Source: Diploptera punctata (lineage: Eukaryota > Arthropoda > Insecta > Blattodea > Blaberidae). Taken from it: DNA of 64,000 bases. Under the pieces are notes generated by a model. It saw only the letters and a list, made by a program, of their open reading frames with translations. It was not told where the DNA came from and did no database searches. This document shows, piece by piece, positions 21,384-28,290 of the stretch (its first letter is position 1; each line of letters starts with the position of its first letter). The stretch is from assembly GCA_030220185.1 (NCBI GenBank), contig JASPKZ010007249.1:186001-250000 (forward strand), in the 5' to 3' direction. The translations under genes and the position numbers were made by a program.

Positions 21384-24300
21384 GAAGGGGTATATGGCAT
21401 AGTGGTGTAATTTTTTTTCATTTCGAGAAAAAACATTGTTGTTGTGGTGGTGGCAGCGGTGATGGTAGTAGTAGTAGTAGTAGAGTAGTAGTAGTAATCT
21501 AATGCCCAGGATCTTAGATGATCTCCATTCTTCTCCTTGCTTCCCAGTACAATTTTGATAAATGTTGATGTTCAAAGTTTTGAAGTCCAGAGCACTTTGT
21601 GAGATGATCTCCATTCATGATTGAACTCTCTTCTTTACGTAACACAGAAACTGGAGTTGTGTATACAGGTATCATACTTAAATGGTAGCCAAGCAATTGA
21701 GACCAGTTTTAGGCGAAACAAAGCTATTGCATGACATTGTGAATCTAGCATAGAAGTTTTAAAATTATACTGACCATGATTTATTCATTCATGCTGTCAA
21801 GTAGCTTGAAAGGGTGATAGTAGAAATACTTCCAAAATTTTTTATAGGGAAACACTTGAGAAAGGACCATTAGAAGGCCTGGACTCAGATGGAGGATAAT
21901 ATTCCTGCAGATCTTAAGTAACTGGATATTAGATATGAACTGGAATCAATTGGCTGAGGATACTTCTCAATGGAGAGATTTAATGAAAGTGTACAGATTT
22001 CATAAGTCAGAGTTAGTTATCAGAATAAATTTAACATGCTTCAACATCTAAGGTCATATTTCAAATATCTTTGGTTGCATCCAATAGCTGGTGTATTTGC
22101 ATTGTTTTATTTTTAATGCATTTTATGCAAATTTCATTGAAAGGATTTTAATACAGTCAAATATTGATTATGCAATCAACTTAGTTTGGATATTGTGAAT
22201 AGGCCTACATATTTTTCAGTAAAAAGGTGAAGTGATCCCACTATAGGCCATAGGAGACTCTTGGGGTAGTAGGAGGTTAAGGCTCCCACCTGTTCCAGAC
22301 AATCGGCACTTGATGTCAGCCAGGTTGTCAACCATATGTGATGGCCACCTTTACCCCCAGAACAAGTGTCTGGTACTCATATCCATTAGAGGCTGAGTTA
22401 ACCCCAGAGCCATGTTGCCACCACAAGGTTTGGGTCAGTTTAAAAATCCTGACCCCACCAGGACTCGAATCCTCGACCTTCCTGTTTGTAGTGCACTGCC
22501 TTAACCACTACGTTATGGCGTGCCCCACATATTTTTAGTACTCATGGAAAATATTTTTAGCTTATTTTCTTTTCCATTCTTCTTGAATAAAACATGTATG
22601 TTCCTCAATTTTCTCTTCCATAACTGCTTCAATAATTCCTTGAATCCACATGAGAGAAAGAATCTTCCTGTTCTCTTCCATTCTGTCGGTATCCATTCTA
22701 TTTTTTTTTTCCATTAATATTGTCTGGATAACCAAACATAAAAGTGAAAGAGTAAATAAAAACACATTATAAAGAGTTTTCTTTCTAAAATAAAGAGCAC
22801 TTACATAATTAAAACTAAACTACTCAAGCTGAAAATAACTGAACTTTTAGAAAAATCACTATGAGGTTTAATTTAAGATTTAAATTAAAATGCTTTATAC
22901 CTTACCTCATATCCAGTCTTGTAATCAATAATAATTAAGAATAATTAGAAGACTGGATATGAGGTGGGGTGTAAAGCGTTTTAATTTAAATCTGAAAATT
23001 AAAAGTTCATATTTATCAGTAACACAAAGGATAAAGACTTCATACCATTAATATAACTGCACAAATAAAGAAAAAAGTGAAGAAAGCTGTAATTTTGTAC
23101 AAACTATAAACATTCCAATTGATGGAAAAATTATAGAACAAGTGTCAGATTTCTCTTACTTCTTCTTCTTCTTCTTCCTTCCAAGTATTAGGCCGAGGCC
23201 TGTTACGATCCTATAGAAAATTTTCCCGTATGGGAAATTCTCGTATAAGACTTGAAAGCATAATAATAGTCCCTTCGATTGGTTGCTGGCCAAAGGAAGG
23301 CAAGACCAGTGATGGGGCTGCCATCTTATAGCCTCTGGTCAGGCTTTTCTGGAGAAGGAAAGAAAATAAAGGAAAGAAGAAATGGAAAAAAGGAAGGACT
23401 CCCTAGCCCTCGGATGCCCTAATAGCATTGGGGTCGAAAAACAAGAGTTAACCAAGAGAGGTTAGATAGTAAAGTTAAAAGAGTGCAAAACAACAAGTAA
23501 GTGGAAGAAATGTTTTGCACAGCTTGGGCACCTTGTGGTCGCCATCCACATATCCGCTAGATGAGGACCCCTGAGGTTAGGAAGTGTATTTGCAGAGTAT
23601 AAGAGTGACATTGATTCAAAATTACAAAAATATAATAAAATGAATGGGGTAATACGAAGACATTTTGGTAAACAGATGAGGACAGAGACAAAACTAAGAT
23701 TACATAACGTCACATCAAAAGCTGCTCTAAAATACGGAAGTGAAATTTGGATTTTAAATAAAAGAAACTCTCATAAACTTCAAGTAAGCCAAATGCGCTT
23801 CTTACGATCATTGTTAGGAGTTAATAGACTGGATCACCAAAGGAACACTACTATCAGAGGAAAACTTGGAATAGCAAGTTTAAATGAAGATATCCAAAGA
23901 TACCAACAAGAATGGAAAAATCATCTGAGAAGAATGGCAAGAAATAGACTTCCAAAATTGGCATTCCAATATACCCCAACTGGACATAGGGACCAAGGAA
24001 GACCAAAACATCGGTGGAAAGATCAAGACCATCTTCGCTAGGTTTACCGTACAGGCCACATGGCCTAAAACGAATTTGTTCATGATGATGATGATAAACA
24101 TTCCAAATGAGAATTTTTTTTTAATTTATGGAAGGTATGAATATATTAAAGAGGATCTATAAATACAAATGAAATTTTAAAAAAAATATTATTTCAAGAC
24201 ATATTTTGTCAGCTTTTACTTAGTAACTAGAGGAAAAATTACACCACATTCAACCCCTGCTACTTGAGAAATAAACATGAAGATTATGATGAAATAATCT

Positions 24301-25840
24301 GAAAATGGGTCCAAAAGAACGATTACAAGTATTGTAGAATGAAAGTCTTAGAAAAATTTTTGGAACAAAGAGAGATGAACAGACAGGTGAATGGAGAAGA
24401 CTATAAAATAGTGAGCTACAGCAAACTCCTGATTATCTGGGCATGACTCTTTTTACTGTTTTTTTAAAATGAAGATAAATACTGTACTGTATTTTGTATT
24501 TTTATGAAAAATGCTTTATTTTTAAACATGCTACAGTGAACTGCGCTTAGAAACTAGCACAATAGAGTAACTATCATTCGCAACCCCCTCCCCTGACGCG
24601 TTTAACGGTACCAACCAACATCCTGAGAATACAATAGAATTTCGGAAATTTCCGTTGTGTGAGTCACTGAAAGTTTTTTGTTACAGATTGAATCCACAGA
24701 TATGCTGTGGCAGTGGCTTTATTGCTGGTTAGTAGTGTGTCATCGATGGTTTCTAGTGTGGTTATTGCTGATTATTTGTCTTCGCTGGTTATAAGTGTGG
24801 ATATCGATGGTTACTAGTGTAGTTGTCACTGGTTACATCCATTTTGAATAACTGTTGTTACCAGAGTGGTCATGACAGGAAATAGTCCCACTCTTTTTTT
24901 TATATTTACGAGTAAAATAAAATAATGATAATTACGATTCATGCCTAAATACATTTAATATAACATTTTATGAATATTTGTTCCATTTAAATAGTGTTAA
25001 ATTGGGTAAATAAATTTCTGATCAACTTCCACGGCGCCAAGTAACTTAATTGGATTATCCGTGTTTTTCGATTTTCCATACATATCTCGGTCCCAATTAA
25101 CACGGATAATTGAGAGTTGGCTGTATATGATTTTATGGGAAACCAGATATAATAGAACAGTTAAGTCTCATAGACTGTGAAGGGCAGGACATGTGGCACA
25201 AATGGGAATGAAAGAGGAACATGGAAACTCCATGCAGGGAAAGCACCCAGTAGGCAGACTAAGAATGAGGTGGGAGAATATAATTAACCATGATTTGAGG
25301 GAAGTATGTTATACAGAAGATTACTGGAAAACATTACCTCAGGATAGGAAAGTCCGCACAGCCATATACCTACAGGTTAGTGAGTTAGTTAATGGGTCCA
25401 AAAGTGAAAAAAATTATTTACCTATAAAGATATTTCTTTATAGCCCATTCCTTTGTTGATGCAATTACAACTTCATTTCCTGCATTATGCACCACTTTTG
25501 CTGTTATATGATGTGAACTTTGATCTAAAGTAAGTCTGAAAGCAAAATGTAAATATTAGAAATAATTTTACAATTATATATGTACAAAATGTACACATAA
25601 ACAAGACATATATTAGAACTATGTAATATACTTGTGCCAAAACTCTCTTCCAGGAGCTTCTAAATGATATCCACTTGGCTTGCGAGCTATTCTCAATTTT
25701 TCTAAATTTCTAGGATTCCTATTCACAAACTCTGGAGATACTTCATTTTTGCCTGAGGACAAGTTTGCAACTGATAATATCCTGAAGTCCTTGTATGATA
25801 AATGAATTTGCTGAAGTAGACGAGATGGAACACAAAACAT
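10027..25840 (-). CDS. mRpL18: Mitochondrial ribosomal protein L18 (uL18m), four exons
   Basis: Coding sequence on the minus strand: exons 25840..25632, 25535..25422, 19188..19077 and 10149..10027, which total 558 bases and encode 185 aa (animal MRPL18 is about 180). All three introns have GT..AG ends and every join keeps frame (phases 2, 2, 0). Diagnostic residues are [18 protein letters not shown] and GREFWHK in exon 1, [13 protein letters not shown] in exon 2, and [12 protein letters not shown] in exon 3. These match MRPL18 as I recall it. The N-terminus ([19 protein letters not shown]) is basic and hydroxylated, as expected for a mitochondrial presequence. The protein belongs to the 39S large subunit central protuberance and is linked to 5S/CP-tRNA binding in the uL18 family. 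Introns of 6.2 and 8.9 kb are filled with mobile elements. The start codon sits one base after a splice acceptor, so an upstream 5' UTR exon is expected. Confidence 0.93.
10498..10870 (+). repeat. SINE-A tandem pair inside mRpL18 intron 3
   Basis: Two units about 290 bp apart. The second has a complete tRNA-like head at 10777..10850 (GCCTCGG...GGTCCAGGC, B box GGGTTCGAGTC). The first keeps only the 3' half of its head. The unit body carries the segment CCATTTGCAAAGATAGAAGC, shared with the arrays at 19.6 and 62.1 kb. Confidence 0.75.
11138..11233 (-). pseudogene. Diverged duplicate of mRpL18 exon 4 (possible alternative last exon)
   Basis: Minus-strand sequence aligns to exon 4 over nearly its whole length ([15 protein letters not shown] here against [15 protein letters not shown]). 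It remains open until a TGA at 11138. It is preceded by a long pyrimidine tract ending in TTTTTTGAG, a usable though weak acceptor. If spliced to exon 3, the frame is kept and the protein would end in ...PEKPFR. It lacks the WEIIE end of the true exon. Either a decayed tandem exon duplication or a mutually exclusive terminal exon. Confidence 0.6.
11409..11845 (+). mobile_element. PLE-type foldback element F1
   Basis: A near-complete palindrome (arms about 11409..11600 and 11615..11806) flanked by the 12-bp direct repeat ATAGTTATTTGT at 11397..11408 and 11846..11857. Each arm contains a hammerhead-like core. The minus-strand core of the left arm is the better preserved. No protein-coding capacity. 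Confidence 0.75.
11472..11504 (-). ncRNA. Hammerhead-like core in F1
   Basis: Minus strand: CUGAAGA, one A, helix II (GAUAC..GUACC here; the right arm has a perfect GGUAC/GUACC), GAAA, palindromic ACAGCUGU, then C (GUC). Outside the core, AUAAUU and AAUUAU can pair to extend helix I beyond an internal loop. The plus-strand copy at about 11710..11742 has lost the CUGAAGA box. Confidence 0.5.
12034..12238 (+). mobile_element. PLE-type foldback element F2
   Basis: Inverted arms ending in the CACCTCATATT / AATATGAGGG motif, then the family tail (ACCTTATTGTGTTACTTCTCA). Flanked by a perfect 12-bp duplication, TTTAATATTGTA, at 12022..12033 and 12239..12250. Located in mRpL18 intron 3. Confidence 0.75.
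12070..12101 (-). ncRNA. Hammerhead-like core in F2
   Basis: Minus strand: CUGAAGA, U, helix II GGAGUA/UACUCU (six pairs, one G-U), GAAA, ACUGGU, C. Four helix I pairs directly flank the core (AGUA with UAUU, one wobble). All universally conserved hammerhead core bases are intact apart from the extra base after A9. Confidence 0.52.
12252..12917. mobile_element. Older head-to-head PLE pair, first part
   Basis: Minus-strand PLE 3' sequence (12252..12735, with [10 protein letters not shown] and [20 protein letters not shown]) meets a plus-strand PLE segment (12736..12917, [12 protein letters not shown]...) at a short palindromic centre. The plus-strand copy is cut at 12917 inside ATCTATCTAAA and resumes at 17595. 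Both sides are 5' truncated. Confidence 0.75.
12918..13050 (-). mobile_element. PLE-type foldback element F3
   Basis: A perfect 40-bp inverted repeat (12958..12997 and 13014..13053) with a 16-bp loop, plus the family tail read on the minus strand (AACCTCATAGTGTTATTTCC). Copies of ATCTATCTAAA lie on both sides (12907..12917 and 13052..13062). No ribozyme core remains in the loop. Confidence 0.7.
13171..13207 (-). ncRNA. Mutated hammerhead-like motif at the PLE-1 ORF end
   Basis: Minus strand: CUGACGA, U, helix II GACGAC/GUCGCC (one mismatch), GAUA, palindromic ACUGCAGU, G, with helix I ACAG/CUGU. Two key positions differ from a working hammerhead: GAUA instead of GAAA, and G at the cleavage base. 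The same two changes recur in every PLE-1 copy in the window, so they are family-level. The ORF stop codon TGA is inside CUGACGA. Confidence 0.45.
13204..15696 (-). CDS. Penelope-like element polyprotein: reverse transcriptase + GIY-YIG endonuclease
   Basis: An intact 830-aa frame. The N-terminal third is lysine-rich with no named domain. The RT domain spans about residues 290-560: [14 protein letters not shown], motif A with SFDVISLF (catalytic Asp 381), [16 protein letters not shown], and the catalytic YVDD at 477-480. A linker then leads to the GIY-YIG nuclease: GIY at 680, Cys-x2-Cys at 686/689 (the zinc-finger-like insert of PLE nucleases), YIG at 693-695, then R and E-K-S residues. The C-terminus carries three imperfect repeats of a PDGSL-type motif. 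Length and order match canonical PLEs. Such proteins copy element RNA at a nicked target. The frame is undamaged, so the element may be active or recently active. The start was chosen as the first Met of the frame. Confidence 0.93.
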   Translation of the reverse strand: MKLKEKKKKTLADIRFIKKCLNNNIIPKFVRRIVKFNNDSKQQRLAEKKVLEDERNKGYAKLNILDLEIYHLHLKLSKILGYIWLENLLNNGFEKINFVIGKKIKTQKKKFNNLIHKKEASRKNYQPQNWKRVNKIQRSESQDNTNVINCSKEVLTKEETKLLNNGLKTCINFSNNVEDYVADVEIAISELKNEDKTIIRKECEKVLVDMKSNSKNKVTLKNMKILKGIKDRNVTIAKADKGNKIVILDQEDYVDRMNHLLDSKEYEEIKSNPLPKTIRTVGNTLKHIKHTMKEQEKFKLKVSNPSNPKLYGLPKVHKDGKKMRPIVNSIGSPCYNLAKWLAKKFNELPQFENKTIENSIKLVEKLNNITLAQNDRLVSFDVISLFPSIPVNKLLAFLRKWLYSQKLKAEIIEEYLILTKICIDNNFFTFNGKFYRQISGLAVGNPLSPFLANLFMGYLESHITNAYPLIFKCWYRYVDDIIAVIDKKYIQDALKLLNLQDESVKFTIEMEQNNKIPFLDLYLIRNEQQQKIEFNIYRKDTHTDNYIKSSGFNHLTHKHAIFNSLLHRLLNIPLNVEDFDKEYNHIVHVAKINGFDEDIIKNKLKKFKQQKRLQEYTTLHHGPKKDVKFKKFTYHPEVHNKFQKIFRNFNITLAPINKFSLGNLLLTNNKCNTPDDKKSGIYQIDCKDCNKIYIGKTKRNLETRKKEHFRNMKNGEIEKSAIAAHSLLEHHRIEKEAKLLKHLSKPLDLTVWEKIYIQKNHTRTMNFEIPEEPSLITKFFKNTTDSSLGNDSFKITPDGSLKRNSFKRTPDGSLDNYRQKGEKIDSRENS
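15740..17336 (+). pseudogene. Inverted partial PLE-1 copy (RT centre to C-terminus)
   Basis: The plus-strand frame starts without a Met in the RT domain ([20 protein letters not shown]) and runs to the same C-terminal stop. One missing A in a poly-A run near 16058..16061 breaks the frame after LRKWLYSQ; the downstream part is open (430 aa). Only about four residue differences from the full copy were noticed (AM/AV before GN, N/I, V/I, T/I), so the two copies are very recent sisters. The M form (GLAMGN) is likely ancestral. YVDD and GIY-YIG are present. Confidence 0.88.
17333..17369 (+). ncRNA. Mutated hammerhead-like motif, inverted PLE-1 copy
   Basis: Identical in arrangement to the motif at 13171..13207 on the other arm, with GAUA and a G at the cleavage position. 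The partial copy's TGA stop (17334..17336) overlaps the CUGACGA box. Confidence 0.42.
17442..17594 (+). mobile_element. PLE-type foldback element F4
   Basis: Lies between two copies of AATCTATCTAAA (17430..17441 and 17595..17606). Short arms (17442..17460 and 17527..17545, TTCATCGGAGAACATATT and complement), an internal CTCACCTCAT motif, and the tail ACCTCATAATGTTTACTTCCC. The ribozyme core is absent or lost. Confidence 0.65.
17595..17890 (+). mobile_element. Older PLE plus-strand copy, 3' part
   Basis: Continues the PLE interrupted at 12917. CTATCTAAACCTTTGGATTT corresponds to the [10 protein letters not shown] region, then [15 protein letters not shown] and TDGSLDN-like sequence with frameshifts. 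A shortened hammerhead-like relic lies at 17808..17835 (CUGACGA, reduced helix II, GAUA, CUGCAG). It ends with TATGAGGTAAGAAG. Confidence 0.75.
17891..19076. other. mRpL18 intron 3, AT-rich; decayed SINE-D at 18085..18310
   Basis: 18085..18310 aligns loosely to SINE-D (GGGTAGTAGGAGG, TTTACCCCAGAATAAGC, TACTCATTTCAATTAGAGG, then CCCAGGGCTATTGTG). The rest shows no coding or structural signal. Confidence 0.5.
19077..19188 (-). CDS. mRpL18: mRpL18 exon 3
   Basis: Acceptor TTGGCAG|GACA completes an arginine codon with exon 2. Donor GGAAAG|GTAGGT. Encodes the [13 protein letters not shown] helix typical of L18 proteins, then a [11 protein letters not shown] linker. Confidence 0.92.
19215..19610 (+). 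mobile_element. PLE-type foldback element F5, composite
   Basis: Outer arms AATATTAATAAAAATAACAT (from 19215) and complement (to about 19608), with CACTTCATATT/AATATGAGGTG at the inner edges. Inside are a second TTACCTCACCTCATATCC arm and a smaller hairpin at 19440..19506. The family tail (ACCTCACAGTGTTACTTCCCA) is displaced to about 20070, beyond an inserted SINE-A pair. A degenerate hammerhead-like core lies at 19530..19564 (CUGAUGA, U, AT-rich helix II, AAAA, ACUGAU, C). Confidence 0.55.
19615..20060 (+). repeat. SINE-A tandem pair
   Basis: tRNA-like heads at 19661..19734 and 19965..20038, exactly 304 bp apart, in the same orientation and nearly identical. Acceptor GCTCAGG/TCTGAGC, A box TAGCTCAGATGG, B box GGGTTCAAGTC. 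The intervening body is the one seen at 62.1-62.8 kb. Confidence 0.8.
20061..20464. other. Spacer with displaced foldback tail and SINE-A fragment
   Basis: 20065..20105 resembles the PLE-family tail. 20255..20330 repeats part of the SINE-A body (CTCTTCAAATATGATTTATCC). The remainder is AT-rich, ending in an (AC)/(TA) run at 20440..20460. Confidence 0.4.
20551..20750 (+). mobile_element. PLE-type foldback element F6
   Basis: A 200-bp unit between two copies of ATAGGAACTCAT (20539..20550 and 20751..20762). Arms pair from TAATAGTGAGTGGAGAACA inward through CTCACCTCATA, and end as a perfect 15-bp helix (20599..20613 with 20655..20669) that encloses a hammerhead-like core. The tail is ACCTCATAATGTTTACTTCCC. 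Confidence 0.8.
20620..20656 (+). ncRNA. Hammerhead-like core in F6
   Basis: CUGAAGA (20620..20626), one G, helix II GGACA/UGUCU, loop GGAUAU, GAAA (20644..20647), two-pair helix III AC/GU with loop CGCCA, then A at the cleavage base. UGA/UCA gives three helix I pairs, and the 15-bp arm extends it past an internal loop. A type I layout with full core conservation apart from the extra base. Confidence 0.5.
20763..20936 (+). mobile_element. PLE-2-derived foldback element F7
   Basis: A 174-bp unit between ATAGGAACTCAT copies 20751..20762 and 20937..20948. Outer arms (TGTCTGGACATCTTACCTCA and complement) and interior match the PLE-2 3' end at 2598..2690 almost base for base. The tail ACCTCAAAATATAACTTCC follows. 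A minimal non-autonomous PLE with no coding sequence. Confidence 0.82.
20809..20842 (+). ncRNA. Hammerhead-like core in F7
   Basis: CUGACGA, U, AAAACA/UGUUUU helix II with loop GAAU, GAAA, ACAUGU, C: every base equals the PLE-2 motif at 2637..2670. Helix I is weak here (one pair next to the core). Confidence 0.5.
21337..22205. other. Microsatellites and featureless mRpL18 intron 2 sequence
   Basis: (TG)n(TA)n at 21337..21382 and a GTA triplet run at 21463..21496. The frames crossing them are low-complexity artefacts. From 21500 to 22205 nothing was recognised. Confidence 0.5.
22211..22526 (-). repeat. tRNA-derived SINE-D
   Basis: The minus-strand head GGGGCACGCCATAACGTAGTG, followed by an A-box/B-box spacing, lies at the right end. 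The body includes CCCCAGAACAAGTGTCTGG. Matching copies at 56208..56494 and 56495..56785 define the family. Confidence 0.75.
22829..23003 (-). mobile_element. PLE-type foldback element F8
   Basis: Arms 22876..22920 and 22948..22992 (ACCTTACCTCATATCCAGTC and complement), tail in minus sense (AAACCTCATAGTGATTTTTC). Flanks CTGAAAATAACT and CTGAAAATTAAA agree at 9 of 12 positions, compatible with an eroded 12-bp duplication. No ribozyme core. Confidence 0.6.
23158..23240 (-). mobile_element. LINE 3' terminus (tail only)
   Basis: A (CTT)n run followed by CCTTCCAAGTATTAGGC and TGTTACGATCCTATAG is the exact inverse of the 3' end of the LINE at 59825..61540, which ends in TAGGATCGTAACAGGCC and an (AAGAAG) tail. 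Confidence 0.7.
23241..23599. other. Repeat-like spacer, unclassified
   Basis: Contains ACTCCCTAGCCCTCGGATGC and a GTCGAAAAACAAGAG segment that look like a dispersed repeat, but no second copy occurs in the window. No coding signal. Confidence 0.35.
23600..24085 (+). mobile_element. LINE fragment: RT C-terminus
   Basis: A 133-aa frame (23640..24041) reads [20 protein letters not shown], then [17 protein letters not shown], then GRPKHRWKD: the post-palm tail of non-LTR reverse transcriptases. No catalytic motif is included. It ends in a 3' UTR with ACAGGCCACATGGCC and a GATGATGAT tail. 5' truncated. Confidence 0.8.
24325..25415 (+). mobile_element. LINE fragment (GH-R tail family) split by a pogo-like element
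   Basis: 24325..24418 and 25126..25415 are two halves of one LINE 3' end. The second encodes [20 protein letters not shown] and [13 protein letters not shown], the same tail as at 27905, 32022 and 49592. Removing 24419..25123 and one TA rejoins the sequence in register with the sister copies. Confidence 0.8.
24419..25123. mobile_element. pogo/Tigger-like deletion derivative
   Basis: Ends CAGCAAACTCCTGATTATCT and complement (GATAATTGAGAGTTGGCTG) are inverted. TA flanks both sides (24417..24418 and 25124..25125). At 705 bp it has no transposase frame. An internal CACTGGTTA/TAGTGTGG-type repeat occurs at 24710..24830. Confidence 0.7.
25422..25535 (-). CDS. mRpL18: mRpL18 exon 2
   Basis: Acceptor TTTCAG|ACTT and donor TATAG|GTAAAT. 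Splicing from exon 1 across a 96-bp intron completes a lysine codon and gives [16 protein letters not shown], followed by the conserved [10 protein letters not shown] motif. Confidence 0.92.
25632..25840 (-). CDS. mRpL18: mRpL18 exon 1 (presequence and N-terminal domain)
   Basis: ATG at 25840 is preceded by a pyrimidine-rich TTTATTTCAG and one A, so the exon starts at a splice acceptor. The donor is CACAA|GTATAT at 25632/25631. Unspliced translation reads into a stop at 25619, which confirms that the donor must be used. A possible upstream 5' exon with donor AAA|GTAAGT ends at 25946. Confidence 0.9.
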
Positions 25841-26034
25841 TCTGAAATAAAAAAATTATTATATTATAAATATTATTTAAACAATTAGCATTAATCTTAC
25901 ATTTAATAAAAACTGTAATATTTAAATATCAAGGGCTACACTTACTTTATATATTCCAATTTGATGATGGCATTAAAAAAACCAGGATGTGAAATAATTT
26001 CAACTACAAATTTCAACTTATTATATCTATCTAT
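25841..26034 (-). promoter_or_regulatory. Candidate 5' exon/intron 0 of mRpL18
   Basis: A donor-like AAA|GTAAGT ends a possible exon at 25946, upstream of the acceptor preceding the mRpL18 start. The upstream sequence is open in a frame joining mRpL18, but I recognise no homology, so a 5' UTR exon is the modest reading. No promoter motif was identified. Confidence 0.3.
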
Positions 26035-26515
26035 CTTTGGGTTTTTACAGCTGCTGCCGTCTTCCCGTGCCAAACCTCCAAAGCCTATGATCTTGGGCAT
26101 TTTCGATGCTTAGCCCTCTAGCTTGCATTACTTTCTTCATATTTTCCTTCCATGTTAACTTTGGTCTCCCTCTTTTCTTCTTTCTGGTCGGATGCCATTG
26201 ATATAGTTGCTTCAGTCATCGCTCATCTTCCATTCTTAAAACATGTCCTAGCCACTTTAATTCCTTCTCCTCAATTCTTTCAATTATGCTTTCTTCTGCT
26301 TCCATTATGTTTCTAATTTTGACTTTCTGGCACTTCTACATAAATAATCCATTTCTAGAGCTATTAATCTATTCTTGTAGTACTTATTGATTGTCCATAC
26401 CTCCTTCCATACATTGTAACAGATTCCACCAATGTTTTACCAAATATATTTTTTGTGTCTTTCCAAATATGCTTATCCCACCATATGGAATTAAAGATGA
26501 TATTATTTTGCTTTC
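26035..26515 (-). mobile_element. LINE 3' fragment
   Basis: Minus-strand match to the LINE at 32400..33955: a (GATA) tail, then sequence encoding a LKWLGHVLRM-like and KRRGRPKLTWKENM-like tail, up to a segment matching 33490..33600. Frame-broken. It bounds mRpL18 upstream. Confidence 0.75.
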
Positions 26516-26574
26516 AACTTATTATAAACAAAATAATTTTAAACACAGGGAGTCTAGGAAAAAATAAAAAAAAC

Positions 26575-27510
26575 TCTGAAACTATTGGTTTTCACAGTTA
26601 GAAAGAGAAACCCAATAAGTTTTAATGTCCTCTATATGAGCACCGTTTGTGGTGCAGGCTAGATTCAGGTGATACTCAAAATCCTTCCACACATGCGAAA
26701 GCACATTCAGTGTGACTAACCTACTGCTTCATACATTCATCCACATAAATCCGCAATAATGGCCACAAATTCCCACAGAAAGAAATCCAGTGAGGTCATG
26801 ACTGGCAATTATGGTAGTCATGGTATAGGTCCACCTCTCCCAATACAACAGCCCGGGAATATTTTATCAAGGAAAAAGTACACATGATTAGCTTAGTGTG
26901 GGGGAGCTTTGTCCTGTTGGTAGTAGTAGTAGTTTTCGAACATCTCAGCTTTTCAGCATGTCTAGGTATGTGTTACCTGTCACTGTGCGCTCTTGAAATA
27001 GCAACGGTCTTCATTACGCAGCATCACACATTTAACTTAGGATTATTGTGTTGGTATTCAATCACGCTATGTAGATTTTCACTCCCCTAGATCCAGATTC
27101 ACTTACTTTGGTGCAGACATGAAACTTAGCCTCATCAGAAAAAAGCTATTGTAGACAGATAACTGTCATCACGCTCCAGCATCACCTCTGAAAAATATCT
27201 CCGATGGGCAATCATCTGGCTATATGGTGTAAATGCAAGCGTTTGCATACAATGCTGTGAATAGTAGATCTTGGTATTTACAGTTATCTTGCCATCTCAC
27301 GAATGGATTTCCTGGGGTTTCATGTAAAGCAGTCCATATGGGTTCAATGTCATTGTCGTTAATATGTGGTTTTATTGCTTTCTACATTGCAATACAACAC
27401 TGTCACTCTCCTGAAATTGCTGGTACCAATGGAAGATTCAATTTCTTATTTCTTGCATGGACTTTTTGGAAAATTCTTTACTTTACCAAAGCCAAAGTAG
27501 TATTGTAGGA
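26575..27510 (-). mobile_element. Decayed DNA-transposon relic, transposase 3' region
   Basis: Minus-strand translation in pieces gives an FSDEAKFHVCTKV-like motif near 27120 and a DLTSLDFFLWEFVAIIADLC-like segment near 26770. These fit the FSDE...SPDLTPxDFFLW signature of insect Tc1/mariner-related transposases. Many stops; ends not found. Confidence 0.5.
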
Positions 27511-27904
27511 GCCAATATTAGTAGATAAATCAGATGAACTAACTTTCCTGAAAACTCAAATTTTCTCTAGTTATGTCCATTTTTGTTTTAATTTCTTTCT
27601 GTGGCACATCTAATGCTCTGCATCTCTTAGACATTTCAGCTTCTTTGGTTTCTTATCAATATCTAATATAGCTGTTTTCCTTTGATATTATCTACTTATC
27701 TCTCTTTCCTGCCCTAGTTTAATTTGTTATTTTGCTTAAGTTTTTCTCTGAATTTTCTCATTCTTTCTACTAAAGATATTGAGACTAAAATAGAAGACTA
27801 TGTTATAGGTTTAAGAACATAATTTCAAGACTAAACTATTAGGAAGACTGAGAATAAGTTATAAAATCAAGAATTATAATTAATATCATAACTATTAAAA
27901 AAGT

Positions 27905-28290
27905 ATATAGTAAAAGTTCTTAGAAAAATGTTTGGACCAAAGAGAGATGAATAGAAAGGAGAACGGAGAAGACTGATTAACAGTGAACTACACGGTCTTT
28001 ATAGGAAGCCAGATATAATAAGAACTGTTAAGTCTCATAGACTGTGATGGGCAGGACATGTTACATGAATGGGGATTGAAAGACATGTATGGAATCTTCT
28101 TCCAGGAAAACTAGAGGGAAAAGTCCAGTTGGTAGACCAAGAATGAGATGGAAGAATAACATTAACTATGATTTGAGGGAAGTCGATTATACAGGGAATG
28201 ATTGGAAAGCATTAGCTCAAGATAGGGATGTATGGAGAGCTTATGTCCGTGTGGCCACAAACCTCGATTTCGATAGTGCCAGTGAGTAAG
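27905..28290 (+). mobile_element. LINE fragment (GH-R tail family)
   Basis: Encodes KSPVGRPRMRWKNNINYDLR and then WKALAQDRDVWRAYV, nearly identical to the tails at 32089 and 49592. 5' truncated; ends at a GAGTAAGTAAGTA run. Confidence 0.8.

Noticed and set aside
21294..21614. 106-aa minus-strand frame with runs of Tyr, His and Thr
   Set aside because: It translates (TG)n, (TA)n and GTA microsatellites; a low-complexity artefact.
25947..26030. Upstream coding exon of mRpL18 (open frame joining exon 1)
   Set aside because: The mRpL18 ATG with a presequence-like N-terminus is a better start, and the upstream peptide matches nothing; kept only as a possible 5' UTR exon.
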